The translations under genes and the position numbers were made by a program. DNA of 64,000 nt from Leptothrix cholodnii SP-6 (lineage in GTDB: Bacteria; Pseudomonadota; Gammaproteobacteria; Burkholderiales; Burkholderiaceae_C): NCBI RefSeq assembly GCF_000019785.1, contig NC_010524.1:4700001-4764000 (forward strand), read 5' to 3'. Below, one piece after another: positions 25,105 through 33,840 of this stretch. Positions within the stretch are counted from its first letter, which is position 1. Every line of letters begins with the position of its first letter. Under the pieces are notes generated by a model. That model ran no database searches. It worked only from the letters and a program-made list of their open reading frames with translations, and was not told the origin of the DNA.

Positions 25105-25122
25105 CTCGCTCAGCTGAGCGAG
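25105..25122. repeat. 18-bp perfect palindrome over the phaZ stop codon
   Basis: CTCGCTCAGCTGAGCGAG is fully self-complementary and contains the phaZ stop (25110-25112 on the minus strand). There is no T-run, so it is not a classic terminator; it could stabilise the mRNA 3' end or be chance. Confidence 0.5.
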
Positions 25123-26369
25123 TGGATCATCTCGCGCACCCGCGGATAGATCTGCTGGCGCCAGCGCCGGCCGCTGAAGACGCCGTAGTGGCCCACGCCC
25201 AGCTGCACGTGGTGCTGCTTGAGCCACGGCTTGATGCCGGTGCACAGGTCGTGCGCGGCCACCGTCTGGCCGATCGCGCAGATGTCGTCGCGCTCGCCCT
25301 CGACCGTGAACAGCGCGGTGCGGCGGATCGCGCCGAGGTCGACACGCTCGCCGTTGACCGTCATCTCGCCACGCGGCAGCGTGTGCTCCTGGAACACCTG
25401 CGCCACGGTCTCGAGGTAGAACTCGGCCGGCAGGTCGTTGACGGCGAAGTACTCGTCGTAGAAACGCACCGTGGCGTCGGCCGGTGCATGGTCGCCGGCC
25501 ACCCGCAGTTTGTAGAGATCCTTGAACGCCTTCTTGTGACGCTCGGGGTTCATGCCGACAAACGCGGTGAGCTGCAGGAAGCCCGGATAGACGCGCCGGT
25601 TCGCGCCCGGATAACGCCACGGCACGGCATGCACCAGGTTGCGCTCGAACCACTCGATCGGCTTGCTGTTGGCCAGTTCGTTGACGGCGGTCGGGTTGAT
25701 GCGGGTGTCGATCGGGCCGGCCATCAGCGTCATGCTGCGCGGCTGCGCCTCGTGCTGGCGCTGCGCCATCAGCGCCACCGCCGCCAGCACCGGCACGCAG
25801 GGCTGGCAGACCGCCAGCAGGTGGGTGCCGGGGCCCAGCGTCTCGATGAAGCCGATCACGTGCTCGACGTACTCGGCCAGCCCGAAGCGGCCTTCGCTCA
25901 ACGGCACCAGGCGGGCGTTGTGCCAGTCGGTGATGTAGACGTCGTGGTCGGCCAGCATGGTCTGCGCGGTGTCGGCCAGCAGGGTCGCGAAATGGCCCGA
26001 CAGCGGTGCCACGATCAGCACCCGCGGCAGCGGATGGCCGCCGTCGCCGGCCTCGGCGACATCCTCGCGCTCGAAGCGCAGCAGCGTGCCGAAGGCGCTG
26101 CGCTGGATCACGCGCTCGGTGATCGGCACCTCGCGCGCATCAGCGCCCTCGCCCACCGTGACCGAACGGATGCCGAAGCCGGGGTGATCGTGCGTCAGCT
26201 TCAGGCGCGAGAACACCTCGCAGGCAGCGGCGGTCTCGCGTGCGCCCGGTGGCGCCGGCCAGTGCGGCATCTGCGCCATCAAGCCGGGCAGGCTGGTCGA
26301 GACGAAGCTGGCGGCCTGTTGCCAGGGATGGAGGAAGTCCGTCAGGGCTTGGTAGGCGGTGTAGAGCAT
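25110..26369 (-). CDS. phaZ: Intracellular polyhydroxybutyrate depolymerase PhaZ
   Basis: Mobilises stored PHB granules to 3-hydroxybutyrate/-CoA. 419 aa from ATG 26369 (MLYTAYQALTDFLHPWQQ), the usual start of this family; no signal peptide. The active-site block LLAVCQPCVPVLAAV has Cys in place of the lipase Ser, as in the thiol-type R. eutropha PhaZa1; the C-terminal GVGHYGVFSGRRWR carries the catalytic His. It is divergent from a GST gene. No PHB synthase or phasin occurs in the window. Confidence 0.95.
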   Translation of the reverse strand: MLYTAYQALTDFLHPWQQAASFVSTSLPGLMAQMPHWPAPPGARETAAACEVFSRLKLTHDHPGFGIRSVTVGEGADAREVPITERVIQRSAFGTLLRFEREDVAEAGDGGHPLPRVLIVAPLSGHFATLLADTAQTMLADHDVYITDWHNARLVPLSEGRFGLAEYVEHVIGFIETLGPGTHLLAVCQPCVPVLAAVALMAQRQHEAQPRSMTLMAGPIDTRINPTAVNELANSKPIEWFERNLVHAVPWRYPGANRRVYPGFLQLTAFVGMNPERHKKAFKDLYKLRVAGDHAPADATVRFYDEYFAVNDLPAEFYLETVAQVFQEHTLPRGEMTVNGERVDLGAIRRTALFTVEGERDDICAIGQTVAAHDLCTGIKPWLKQHHVQLGVGHYGVFSGRRWRQQIYPRVREMIHSLS

Positions 26370-26505
26370 CGGACCGGCGGCGCTTTCGTCCAAGTGATTC
26401 ACCCGGATGACGCAAGTTGCAGGCCACCGCGCCGGTGATCGCACGATCGGCGTGCAGGCTGGCATATGGCTTGCACCAAGCTGGCGACCACAGGAGACAA
26501 CGCGC

Positions 26506-27168
26506 ATGGCCGTCCGCACCACCCTCAGCCTCAGCAGCAAGAACTATTCGTCGTGGTCGTTGCGCGGCTGGCTGCTGGCCCGCTTCGCCGGGCTCGATTT
26601 CGACGAGGTCATGCTGGCCGCCGACGACCCGACCGCCAAGGCCGAGATGCTGCTGCTGGCGCCGTCGATGCTGGTGCCCTGCCTGCGCCACAACGGTGCC
26701 ACCGTGTGGGACACGCTGGCGATCGCCGAGTACCTCAACGAGATCAAGCCCAAGGCCGGCCTGCTGCCCGCCGACCGCGCCGCGCGCGCCCATTGCCGCG
26801 CCATCTGCGGCGAGATGCATTCGGGCTTCGCCTCGCTGCGCTCGGCGCTGCCGATGAACCTGAAGGGCCACTTCCCGCACTACAAGGTCTGGAACCGGGC
26901 CCAGATCGACATCGCCCGCGTGCTGCAGATCTGGAGCGAGTGCCTGCAGACCTACGGCGGCCCCTACCTGTTCGGCGAACACCCGACGGTGGCCGACGCG
27001 ATGTACGCGCCGGTGGTGACGCGCCTGCGCACCTACGACGTCAAGGTGGCGCACAAGGCCTGCGCGGCCTATTGCGACGCCATCATGGCGCTGCCGGAAA
27101 TGATCGAGTGGATCGCCGCGGCCAAGCTCGAACCCGAAGCGATCGACGAGCTCGAGGTCGAGTTCTGA
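26506..27168 (+). CDS. Glutathione S-transferase family protein
   Basis: 220 aa, cytosolic. The N-terminal thioredoxin-like part (LSLSSKNYSSWSLRGWLLAR) has the Ser-rich glutathione site and the cis-Pro in SMLVPCLRHNG; the C-terminal helical domain has ADAMYAPVVTRLRTYD. A good AGGAG (26492-26496) precedes the ATG. Substrate unknown. Confidence 0.9.
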   Translation: MAVRTTLSLSSKNYSSWSLRGWLLARFAGLDFDEVMLAADDPTAKAEMLLLAPSMLVPCLRHNGATVWDTLAIAEYLNEIKPKAGLLPADRAARAHCRAICGEMHSGFASLRSALPMNLKGHFPHYKVWNRAQIDIARVLQIWSECLQTYGGPYLFGEHPTVADAMYAPVVTRLRTYDVKVAHKACAAYCDAIMALPEMIEWIAAAKLEPEAIDELEVEF

Positions 27169-27183
27169 CCGCTTTCGACGGGT

Positions 27184-27600
27184 TCAGATCGCCCAGCCCC
27201 TGGGCGCCGGGATCGGGCAGACCGGCTCGACATCGATGGTCTTGAAGTCGGCCGGGCCGACGATCTCGAGGTATTCCATGTCGGGCGAGTAGTCGAACAG
27301 GAAGTGCCGCACGCCCGGGCGCTGGTGCACGCAGTCGCCGGCGCTGACGAGCGTCTCCTGGTCCTCGTACATGAACCGGGCCCAGCCGCGCAGCATGATG
27401 ACGATGTGGAACTCCGCTTCATGGCGGTGCCAGCCGGTGCCCTTCTCGGGTGCGTTGTGCGCCACCACGAGTTGTGCGATCACCTTGCCGCCGGTGGCCT
27501 CGCTGATGCCGAGGTCGCGGTAGAGAAAGAAATCGCGCAGGCCGTCGCCGCGGAACACCGTGTCCATCGGCTTGACGTGGGAAAACAGCGTGTCGAGCAT
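27184..27600 (-). CDS. Cupin-domain protein
   Basis: 138-aa single-domain cupin. Metal-binding motif 1 is GTGWHRHEAEFHIVIMLRG (two His, Glu, His) and motif 2 CVHQRPGVRHFLFDYSPDMEYLEI. Likely a small metal-binding sensor or enzyme; no more specific function is visible. It is convergent with the GST gene (15-bp gap). Confidence 0.85.
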   Translation of the reverse strand: MLDTLFSHVKPMDTVFRGDGLRDFFLYRDLGISEATGGKVIAQLVVAHNAPEKGTGWHRHEAEFHIVIMLRGWARFMYEDQETLVSAGDCVHQRPGVRHFLFDYSPDMEYLEIVGPADFKTIDVEPVCPIPAPRGWAI

Positions 27601-27728
27601 GGAAGCCTCCTGGCATCAGGGTTGGGATGTCCGTGCCGGTTGCATGAAACATTCCCGAGGGCCGCGCCGGTTCGCCGTGCGGCAGCCGATTCAAAATCAG
27701 GCCGGATCGACTCTGCAGACGCACACCC

Positions 27729-28646
27729 ATGACCCGCTTGTCCTACCTGATCGGCATCGACGGCGGCGGCACCGGCACACGCGCCCGGCTGACCGCACCC
27801 GACGGGCAGCTGCTGGGCCTCGGCAGCGCCGGACCCTCGGCGCTGGGCCAGGGCGTTCCGCAGGCCTGGCGGCACATCACCGACGCGGTGGCCGAGGCCT
27901 TCCGAACCGCCGGGCTGGCGCACGACGCACAGCAGGCCCGAAGCAGCGACCCGGCGCTGACGGCGCGATGCGGCCTCGGCCTGGGCCTGTCGGGCGCCGA
28001 GAACCCCGGCTGGGTGCGCGACTTCCGGGCCGCCGAAGCCGCCGGCGCATGGGGCCATCTGGCGCTCGACACCGACGGCTACGCGGCCGTGCTCGGCGCC
28101 CACGCCGGCCGGCCCGGCGCGCTGGTGGCGATCGGCACCGGCAGCGTCGGCGAGGCCCTGCACGCCGATGGCCGGCGCCTGACGGTAGGCGGCTGGGGCT
28201 GGTTGCTCGGCGACGAAGCGGGCGGCGCCTGGTTCGGCCAGCACGCCATGCGCATCGCCCAGCAGGCGATCGACGCACGCGCACCGGCCGGTGCGCTGGC
28301 GCGCGCGATCTGGGCCGACTGCGGCGCCGACCGGCCGACGCTGCTCGACTGGTGCGCCGGCGCCGACCAGCGGCGCTACGCCGAGCTGGCGCCGCGGGTG
28401 TTCGAACACGAGGCCCACGACCCGGCCGCCGCCGCGCTGATCGCCACCGCGCTCGATGCAGTGCGATCGATCGCCGACGCACTCGACCCGCGCGGCGAGC
28501 TGCCGCTGGCCCTCTCCGGCAGCATCGGCCGGCAGCTGCGGCCGCGACTGGCTCACGCGATGAGCCAGCGCATCGTCGACCCGGCCGGCGACGCCACCGA
28601 CGGCGCGCTGCGGCTGTTGCAGCGCTCGCTGCAGTCGTGCCGCTGA
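27729..28646 (+). CDS. BadF/BadG-type ATPase, probable N-acetylglucosamine kinase
   Basis: 305 aa sugar-kinase fold. ATP-phosphate loop YLIGIDGGGTGTRARL at residues 6-21, GTGSVGEALHADGRRLTVGG and GWLLGDEAGGAWFGQ are the N-acetylglucosamine-kinase-like signatures of the BadF/BadG family. It lies 32 bp before nagA, so the pair would phosphorylate GlcNAc and deacetylate the 6-phosphate. nagB and a GlcNAc transporter are not in view. Confidence 0.85.
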   Translation: MTRLSYLIGIDGGGTGTRARLTAPDGQLLGLGSAGPSALGQGVPQAWRHITDAVAEAFRTAGLAHDAQQARSSDPALTARCGLGLGLSGAENPGWVRDFRAAEAAGAWGHLALDTDGYAAVLGAHAGRPGALVAIGTGSVGEALHADGRRLTVGGWGWLLGDEAGGAWFGQHAMRIAQQAIDARAPAGALARAIWADCGADRPTLLDWCAGADQRRYAELAPRVFEHEAHDPAAAALIATALDAVRSIADALDPRGELPLALSGSIGRQLRPRLAHAMSQRIVDPAGDATDGALRLLQRSLQSCR

Positions 28647-28678
28647 ACCGCGGCCACGCCGATCCACCGGAGCCCGCC

Positions 28679-29797
28679 ATGCATCCACCGAGCCGCATCG
28701 ACGGCGACATCCTCACCCCGAACGGCTTCGTGCGCGGCGCACTGCATCTGCAGCACGGGCGCATCGACCGCATCGACGGCACCCCGCTCGACACCGCCGA
28801 TGCGGGCCAGGGCGGCCACGCCATCGTGCTGCCCGGCTTCGTCGACCTGCACGTGCACGGCGCCGGTGGCCGCGACATCATGGACGCCGGCGAGGCCGTT
28901 GCCACCGTGGCGCGCACCCACGCGCGGCACGGCACCACGGCGCTGCTGGCGACCACGATGACGGCGCCGCTCGACGAGATCCGCACGGCGCTGGCGGCCA
29001 TCGCGCCGGCCGTCGCGCAGCGCCCGAACGGCGGCGCGCGCGTGCTCGGCGTGCACCTCGAAGGGCCGTACATCAACACCGCCCGGCTCGGTGCGCAGCC
29101 CGACTTCGCGCGGGAGCTGACGCTCGATGAAGTGGCCGCGCTGCATGCGATCGCGCCGATCCGGCTCATCACGCTGGCACCCGAGGTGGACGGCCATCTG
29201 GCGCTGATCGCACCGCTGCGTGCGGCCGGCCACATCGTGCAGATCGGCCACAGCAACGGCAGCTACGAGGACGGCGTGGCGGCGCTGCGCTGCGGCGCGG
29301 CCGGTTTCACGCACCTGTTCAACGCCATGAGCGCGCTGCACCACCGCGCGCCCGGCATGGTCGGCGCAGCACTCGCGCATGCGCAGCACGCCGAGATCAT
29401 CCCGGACCTGCTGCACGTGCACCCCGGCGCGATCCACGCCGCGCTGCGCGCGATTCCCGGCCTGTATTGCGTCAGCGACGCCACCGCTGCCACCGGCATG
29501 CCCGACGGCGACTACCGGCTCGGCCGCCACACCGTTCACAAGTGCCTGGGCGGCGTGCGCCTGGCCGACGGCACGCTGGCCGGCAGCGCGCTCACGCTCG
29601 ACCAGGCGCTGCGCAACCTGATGGCGATCGGCCTGCCGCTGGACGAGGCCTCGCGGCGGGTTTCCACCCATGCGGCCGATTACATCGGCCGCTCCGACCT
29701 CGGCCGGCTGCAGGCGGGCGCACTCGCCGACGTGGTGGTGCTCGACGCCGACCTGTCGGTGCGGCGGGTGCTGATCGGCGCGGAAGAAGAAAGCTGA
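28679..29797 (+). CDS. nagA: N-acetylglucosamine-6-phosphate deacetylase
   Basis: Converts GlcNAc-6-P to glucosamine-6-P and acetate, in amino-sugar catabolism and cell-wall recycling. 372 aa amidohydrolase: metal site GFVDLHVHGAGGRDIMDA near residue 55, HLEGPYINTARLGAQ, QIGHSNGSYEDG, FTHLFNAMSALHHRAPG, and SDATAATGMPDG with the catalytic Asp. The leader CCACCGGAGCCCGCC before the ATG is identical to that of the thiolase gene at 13228. Confidence 0.94.
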   Translation: MHPPSRIDGDILTPNGFVRGALHLQHGRIDRIDGTPLDTADAGQGGHAIVLPGFVDLHVHGAGGRDIMDAGEAVATVARTHARHGTTALLATTMTAPLDEIRTALAAIAPAVAQRPNGGARVLGVHLEGPYINTARLGAQPDFARELTLDEVAALHAIAPIRLITLAPEVDGHLALIAPLRAAGHIVQIGHSNGSYEDGVAALRCGAAGFTHLFNAMSALHHRAPGMVGAALAHAQHAEIIPDLLHVHPGAIHAALRAIPGLYCVSDATAATGMPDGDYRLGRHTVHKCLGGVRLADGTLAGSALTLDQALRNLMAIGLPLDEASRRVSTHAADYIGRSDLGRLQAGALADVVVLDADLSVRRVLIGAEEES

Positions 29798-29974
29798 ATC
29801 GGCGCTGGCCCGGCGCACGACGGCCGCCGCCGGTCGGACAGGGTGTCGCGACCGCCACGATCGAATCGAGGGTTTGCGCCAGAACGAACGATCGTGCGGC
29901 GAACCTAGGATGCGGTTCTTCCCATGCAGGCCGCAACGCTCGGCCGCGCATCCCTCGTTTGCCAGGAGACACGC

Positions 29975-31087
29975 ATGACCAGCCCGACCCAACCCCGTCG
30001 CCGCTTCCTACGCAATGCCTCGGCCACCGCCCTCGGCGCCGGCGCACTGGCCGCGCCGATGATCGCGCAGGCGCAGACCACCAGCCTGCGCTTCCAGAGC
30101 ACCTGGCCGTCGAAGGACATCTTCCACGAGTACGCCACCGACTTCGCCAAGAAGGTCAACGACATGACCGGCGGCGAACTCAAGATCGAGGTGCTGCCGG
30201 CGGGCTCGGTGGTGCCGGCCTTCGGCCTGCTCGACGCGGTCTCCAAGGGCACGCTCGACGGCGGCCACGGCGTGCTGGGCTACAACTACGGCAAGCAGAA
30301 CGCGCTGGCGCTGTGGAACTCGGGCCCCGCGTTCGGCATGGACGCCAACATGCTGCTGGCCTGGCACAAGTACGGCGGCGGCCAGGAGCTGCTGGCCAAG
30401 CTCTACGCCTCGATCGGCGGCAACGTGGTGTCCTTCCTGTACGGCCCGATGGCCACGCAGCCGCTGGGCTGGTTCAAGAAGCCGGTCACCAAGGTCGACG
30501 ACTTCAAGGGCCTGAAGTTCCGCACCAACGGCCTGGCGATCGACCTGTTCACCGCCATGGGCGCGGCGGTCAACGCGCTGCCCGGCGGCGAGATCGTGCC
30601 GGCGATGGACCGCGGCCTGCTCGACGGCGCCGAGTTCAACAACGCCACCTCCGACCGCGTGCTCGGCTTCCCCGACGTCTCCAAGGTCTGCATGCTGCAG
30701 AGCTACCACCAGAGCGCCGAGACCTTCGAGATCACGTTCAACAAGACCAAGTACGACGGCCTGCCGGCGAAGATGAAATCGATCATCGCCTACGCGGTCG
30801 AGGCGGCCTCGGCCGACATGTCCTGGAAGGCGATCGATCGCTATTCGAAGGACTACGCCGAGCTGCAGAGCAAGGACAAGGTCAAGTTCTACAAGACGCC
30901 CGACGCGATCCTGCAGGCCCAGCTCAAGCTGTGGGACGACATCATCGCCAAGAAGTCGGCCGAGAACCCGCTGTTCAAGGAGATCGCCGCGTCGCAGAAG
31001 GCCTTCGCCGAGCGCGCGGTGAAGTGGGACCAGGACACCTACGTCAGCCGTCGCATGGCGGTGGCGCACTTCTTCGGCAACAAGTAA
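29975..31087 (+). CDS. dctP: TRAP transporter substrate-binding protein DctP
   Basis: Periplasmic binding protein for a carboxylate, 370 aa, with a twin-arginine-type signal (RRRFLRNASATALGAGALA, cut after AQA). DctP-family blocks: LDAVSKGTLDGGHGVLGY, GLKFRTNGLAIDLFTAMGA, LPGGEIVPAMDRGLLDGAEF. It is of the TakP/2-oxoacid-like subgroup, but ligand is not certain. AGGAG precedes the ATG at 29975. A stem-loop with T-rich tail separates it from dctQM, which would give more binding protein than permease. Confidence 0.92.
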   Translation: MTSPTQPRRRFLRNASATALGAGALAAPMIAQAQTTSLRFQSTWPSKDIFHEYATDFAKKVNDMTGGELKIEVLPAGSVVPAFGLLDAVSKGTLDGGHGVLGYNYGKQNALALWNSGPAFGMDANMLLAWHKYGGGQELLAKLYASIGGNVVSFLYGPMATQPLGWFKKPVTKVDDFKGLKFRTNGLAIDLFTAMGAAVNALPGGEIVPAMDRGLLDGAEFNNATSDRVLGFPDVSKVCMLQSYHQSAETFEITFNKTKYDGLPAKMKSIIAYAVEAASADMSWKAIDRYSKDYAELQSKDKVKFYKTPDAILQAQLKLWDDIIAKKSAENPLFKEIAASQKAFAERAVKWDQDTYVSRRMAVAHFFGNK

Positions 31088-31126
31088 GCCAGGGCCGATC
31101 GGGCTCGCGGGACTCGCGTTCCTACG

Positions 31127-31165
31127 TCAGCCATCCGGGCCCCGTCCGGATGGCTGATTCCTTTT
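31127..31165 (+). terminator. Intrinsic terminator/attenuator between dctP and dctQ
   Basis: A 12-bp perfect stem TCAGCCATCCGG (31127-31138) and CCGGATGGCTGA (31146-31157), 7-nt loop, then TTCCTTTT. This is a good Rho-independent terminator; since dctQM lack another obvious promoter it may act partially. Confidence 0.75.
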
Positions 31166-31179
31166 GAGCAGGCCACGAA

Positions 31180-31803
31180 ATGCAAAAGCTGCTGCTGACG
31201 ATCGACAAGATCAGCACCTTCATCGGCCAGGCGTTTTCCTGGCTGATCGTCGCGCTCACGCTGATGATCTCGTGGGAGGTCTTCTCGCGTTATGCGCTCG
31301 ACAACCCGCACGCGTGGGCCTTCGACGCCATGATCATCCTGTACGGCACGCTGTTCATGATGGCCGGCGCCTACACGCTGGCCAAGGCCGGCCACGTGCG
31401 CGGCGACGTGCTGTACGGCTTCTTCGAGCCGCGCACGCAGGCGACGATCGACCTGATCCTCTACATCCTCTTCTTCATGCCCGGCGTGTTTGCGCTGACC
31501 TATGCCGGCTACCACTTCGCGGCCGAGTCGTGGGCCATCCTCGAGCGTTCGAACATCACCGCCGAGGGCCCGCCGATCTATCCGTTCAAGACCATCCTGC
31601 CGATGGCCGGCGCGGTGCTGCTGCTGCAGGGCATCGTCGAGGTCATCCGCTGCATCGTCTGCATCCGGCAGGGCGAGTGGCCCTCGCGTGAACACGACGT
31701 CGAAGAAGTCGACGTCGACAAGCTCAAGGAGATGGTGCACGTGAAGGATGAAGACATCGCCCGCCTCGACCAGTACGTCGTGCAGCAGGGGAGCACGAAA
31801 TGA
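31180..31803 (+). CDS. dctQ: TRAP transporter small permease DctQ
   Basis: 207 aa, four hydrophobic segments (GQAFSWLIVALTLMISWEVF; MIILYGTLFMMAGAYTLAK; LILYILFFMPGVFALTYAGY; TILPMAGAVLLLQGIVEVI), the standard small-subunit topology with a conserved SRYALDNPHAWAFD. The C-terminus is extended by a hydrophilic, charged tail (HDVEEVDVDKLKEMVHVKDE) of about 35 residues. Its stop overlaps the dctM ATG in ATGA. Confidence 0.92.
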   Translation: MQKLLLTIDKISTFIGQAFSWLIVALTLMISWEVFSRYALDNPHAWAFDAMIILYGTLFMMAGAYTLAKAGHVRGDVLYGFFEPRTQATIDLILYILFFMPGVFALTYAGYHFAAESWAILERSNITAEGPPIYPFKTILPMAGAVLLLQGIVEVIRCIVCIRQGEWPSREHDVEEVDVDKLKEMVHVKDEDIARLDQYVVQQGSTK

Positions 31804-33821
31804 AGATACGCAAGGAACTCTGGTTCGGCTTCTCGCTGATGGCGATCATCCTGATCACGGTCGCCATCTTCACCCCCTGGGCAGGCTTCTTCGACGGCCA
31901 CCTGAGCCGCGAGGACTTGGGTGCGCTGGGCCTGCTGATGCTGGGGCTGATCGTGGTGGCCATCATGCTGGGCTTCCCGACCGCGTTCACGCTGATGGGC
32001 ATGGGCGTGTTCTTCGGCTGGCTCGCCTACCGCAGCGTCAACCCCGATCTGGCCGGCCAGCAGATCCTCGACCTGATGGTGCAGCGCGCCTACTCGGTGA
32101 TGTCCAACGACGTGCTGATCGCGATCCCGCTGTTCGTGTTCATGGGCTATCTGGTCGAACGCGCCAACCTGATCGAGAAGCTCTTCAAGAGCCTGCACCT
32201 GGCGCTGGCGCGCCTGCCCGGTGCGCTGGCGGTGGCCACCATCGTGACCTGCGCGATCTTCGCCACCGCCACCGGCATCGTCGGCGCGGTGGTCACGCTG
32301 ATGGGCCTGCTGGCGCTGCCGGCGATGCTGCGCGCGGGCTACGGCGTGCAGCTCGCCGCGGGTGCCATCACGGCCGGCGGCTGCCTGGGCATCCTGATCC
32401 CGCCGTCGGTGCTGCTGATCGTCTACGGCGCCACCGCCGGCGTGTCGGTGGTCAAGCTGTACGCCGGGGCGTTTTTTCCCGGCCTCATGCTGGCGGGCCT
32501 GTATGTCATCTACGTGGTCGTGATCGCCAAGCTGAAGCCGCACCTGGCGCCGCCGCTGTCGATGAGCGAACGCGAAGTCGCCCTGCCGCCGATCTCGCAG
32601 ACGCTTTCCTCGCGTGGAAGCAACGCCATCAGCGGCCTGTTCGGCGCGCTCAAGGGCGCCGCGCTGCCCAAGGGCGCGGTGGCCGGGCAGCTGTTCGTCG
32701 CCCTGCTGCCGGCGATCTCGATCGTCGTCCTGCTGGCCTTCATGTACGGCAGCGCCACGGCCCCGGTGGCCAGCGTCGACACCACCGGCCTGGTGCAGGC
32801 GGGCAGCTCGTTCGACTCGGCCGGCGACACGCCCACCGAGCTCGGCGGACTCCAGGAGCCGCCCGCCGAATCCGGCGGCTTGCAGGAACCGCCCAGCGAA
32901 TCAACCGGCCTGCAGGAGCCGCCGAGCGACGACCTGAAGGAACCGGCCGGCGCAGCCCCGGCCACGGCACCCGTCGCTGCCGCAGCCGAAGCGCCGCCGG
33001 CGCCCGAGCGTGTGCCGGCGGGCACCTGGTACTGGATCGTCTTCGGTGTCGGCATGGCCGCCCTGTTGCTGACCAACGTGCTGATGAGCTGGCAGCGGCT
33101 CGAGATCTTCAAGATGCTGCTGCAGTCGTTCTTCCCGCTGGCGGTGATGATCGTCGCGGTGCTGGGCTCGATCGTCTTCGGCCTGGCCACGCCGACCGAG
33201 GCGGCCGCGGTCGGCGCGCTCGGCGGCCTGCTGCTGGCCGGCGCCTACCGCTATGTCGCGGCGCGACAGGCCAGGGCACCGTCGGCGATGGGGCAGACGA
33301 TCCGCGACCTGGGCGGCATCATCAAGGAGTCGTCGTTCCTGACCGCCAAGACCAGCGCGATGGTGTGCTGGCTGTTCGTCGGCTCGTCGATCTTCTCGGC
33401 CGCGTTCGCGCTGCTGGGCGGGCAGGAGCTGATCGAGCAATGGGTGCTGTCGCTGGGTCTGACGACGCTGCAGTTCATGCTGCTGTCGCAGTTCATCATC
33501 TTCATCCTGGGCTGGCCGCTGGAATGGACCGAGATCATCGTGATCTTCATGCCCATCTTCATCCCGCTGCTGCCCAAGTTCGGTGTCGATCCGCTGTTCT
33601 TCGGGCTGCTGGTGGCGCTGAACCTGCAGACCGCCTTCCTGAGCCCGCCGGTGGCGATGGCGGCGTTCTACCTGAAGGGCGTCAGCCCGCCGCACGTGAC
33701 GCTGAACCAGATCTTCGCCGGCATGCTGCCGTTCATGGGGATCCAGGTCTTCGCGCTGTTCCTGCTGTACCAGTTCCCGGCCATCGGCCTGTGGCTGCCG
33801 CAGGTGGTGTACGGGCGCTGA
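31800..33821 (+). CDS. dctM: TRAP transporter large permease DctM with long central insertion
   Basis: 673 aa, compared with about 430 for a typical DctM. The N-terminal half (FVFMGYLVERANLIEKLFKS, ATIVTCAIFATATGIVGAVV, GGCLGILIPPSVLLIVYG) and the C-terminal half (FGLATPTEAAAVGALGGLLL, GWPLEWTEIIVIFMPIFIP) are standard. Between about residues 245 and 430 lies an insertion with two extra hydrophobic segments and a Pro/Glu-rich linker containing a three-fold 10-residue repeat (GGLQEPPAES). ATG overlaps the dctQ stop. Confidence 0.92.
   Translation: MKIRKELWFGFSLMAIILITVAIFTPWAGFFDGHLSREDLGALGLLMLGLIVVAIMLGFPTAFTLMGMGVFFGWLAYRSVNPDLAGQQILDLMVQRAYSVMSNDVLIAIPLFVFMGYLVERANLIEKLFKSLHLALARLPGALAVATIVTCAIFATATGIVGAVVTLMGLLALPAMLRAGYGVQLAAGAITAGGCLGILIPPSVLLIVYGATAGVSVVKLYAGAFFPGLMLAGLYVIYVVVIAKLKPHLAPPLSMSEREVALPPISQTLSSRGSNAISGLFGALKGAALPKGAVAGQLFVALLPAISIVVLLAFMYGSATAPVASVDTTGLVQAGSSFDSAGDTPTELGGLQEPPAESGGLQEPPSESTGLQEPPSDDLKEPAGAAPATAPVAAAAEAPPAPERVPAGTWYWIVFGVGMAALLLTNVLMSWQRLEIFKMLLQSFFPLAVMIVAVLGSIVFGLATPTEAAAVGALGGLLLAGAYRYVAARQARAPSAMGQTIRDLGGIIKESSFLTAKTSAMVCWLFVGSSIFSAAFALLGGQELIEQWVLSLGLTTLQFMLLSQFIIFILGWPLEWTEIIVIFMPIFIPLLPKFGVDPLFFGLLVALNLQTAFLSPPVAMAAFYLKGVSPPHVTLNQIFAGMLPFMGIQVFALFLLYQFPAIGLWLPQVVYGR
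32844..32933 (+). repeat. Three 30-bp in-frame repeats inside dctM
   Basis: Three consecutive 30-bp units encoding GGLQEPPAES, GGLQEPPSES and TGLQEPPSDD (residues 349-378). Codons differ between units, so the amino acid pattern is kept better than the DNA. Confidence 0.85.
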
Positions 33822-33840
33822 GCGGGCGCCGAGCGGGCCG

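Noticed and set aside
28553..29992. 479-codon open frame opposite nagA
   Set aside because: Antisense to nagA, no recognisable motif.
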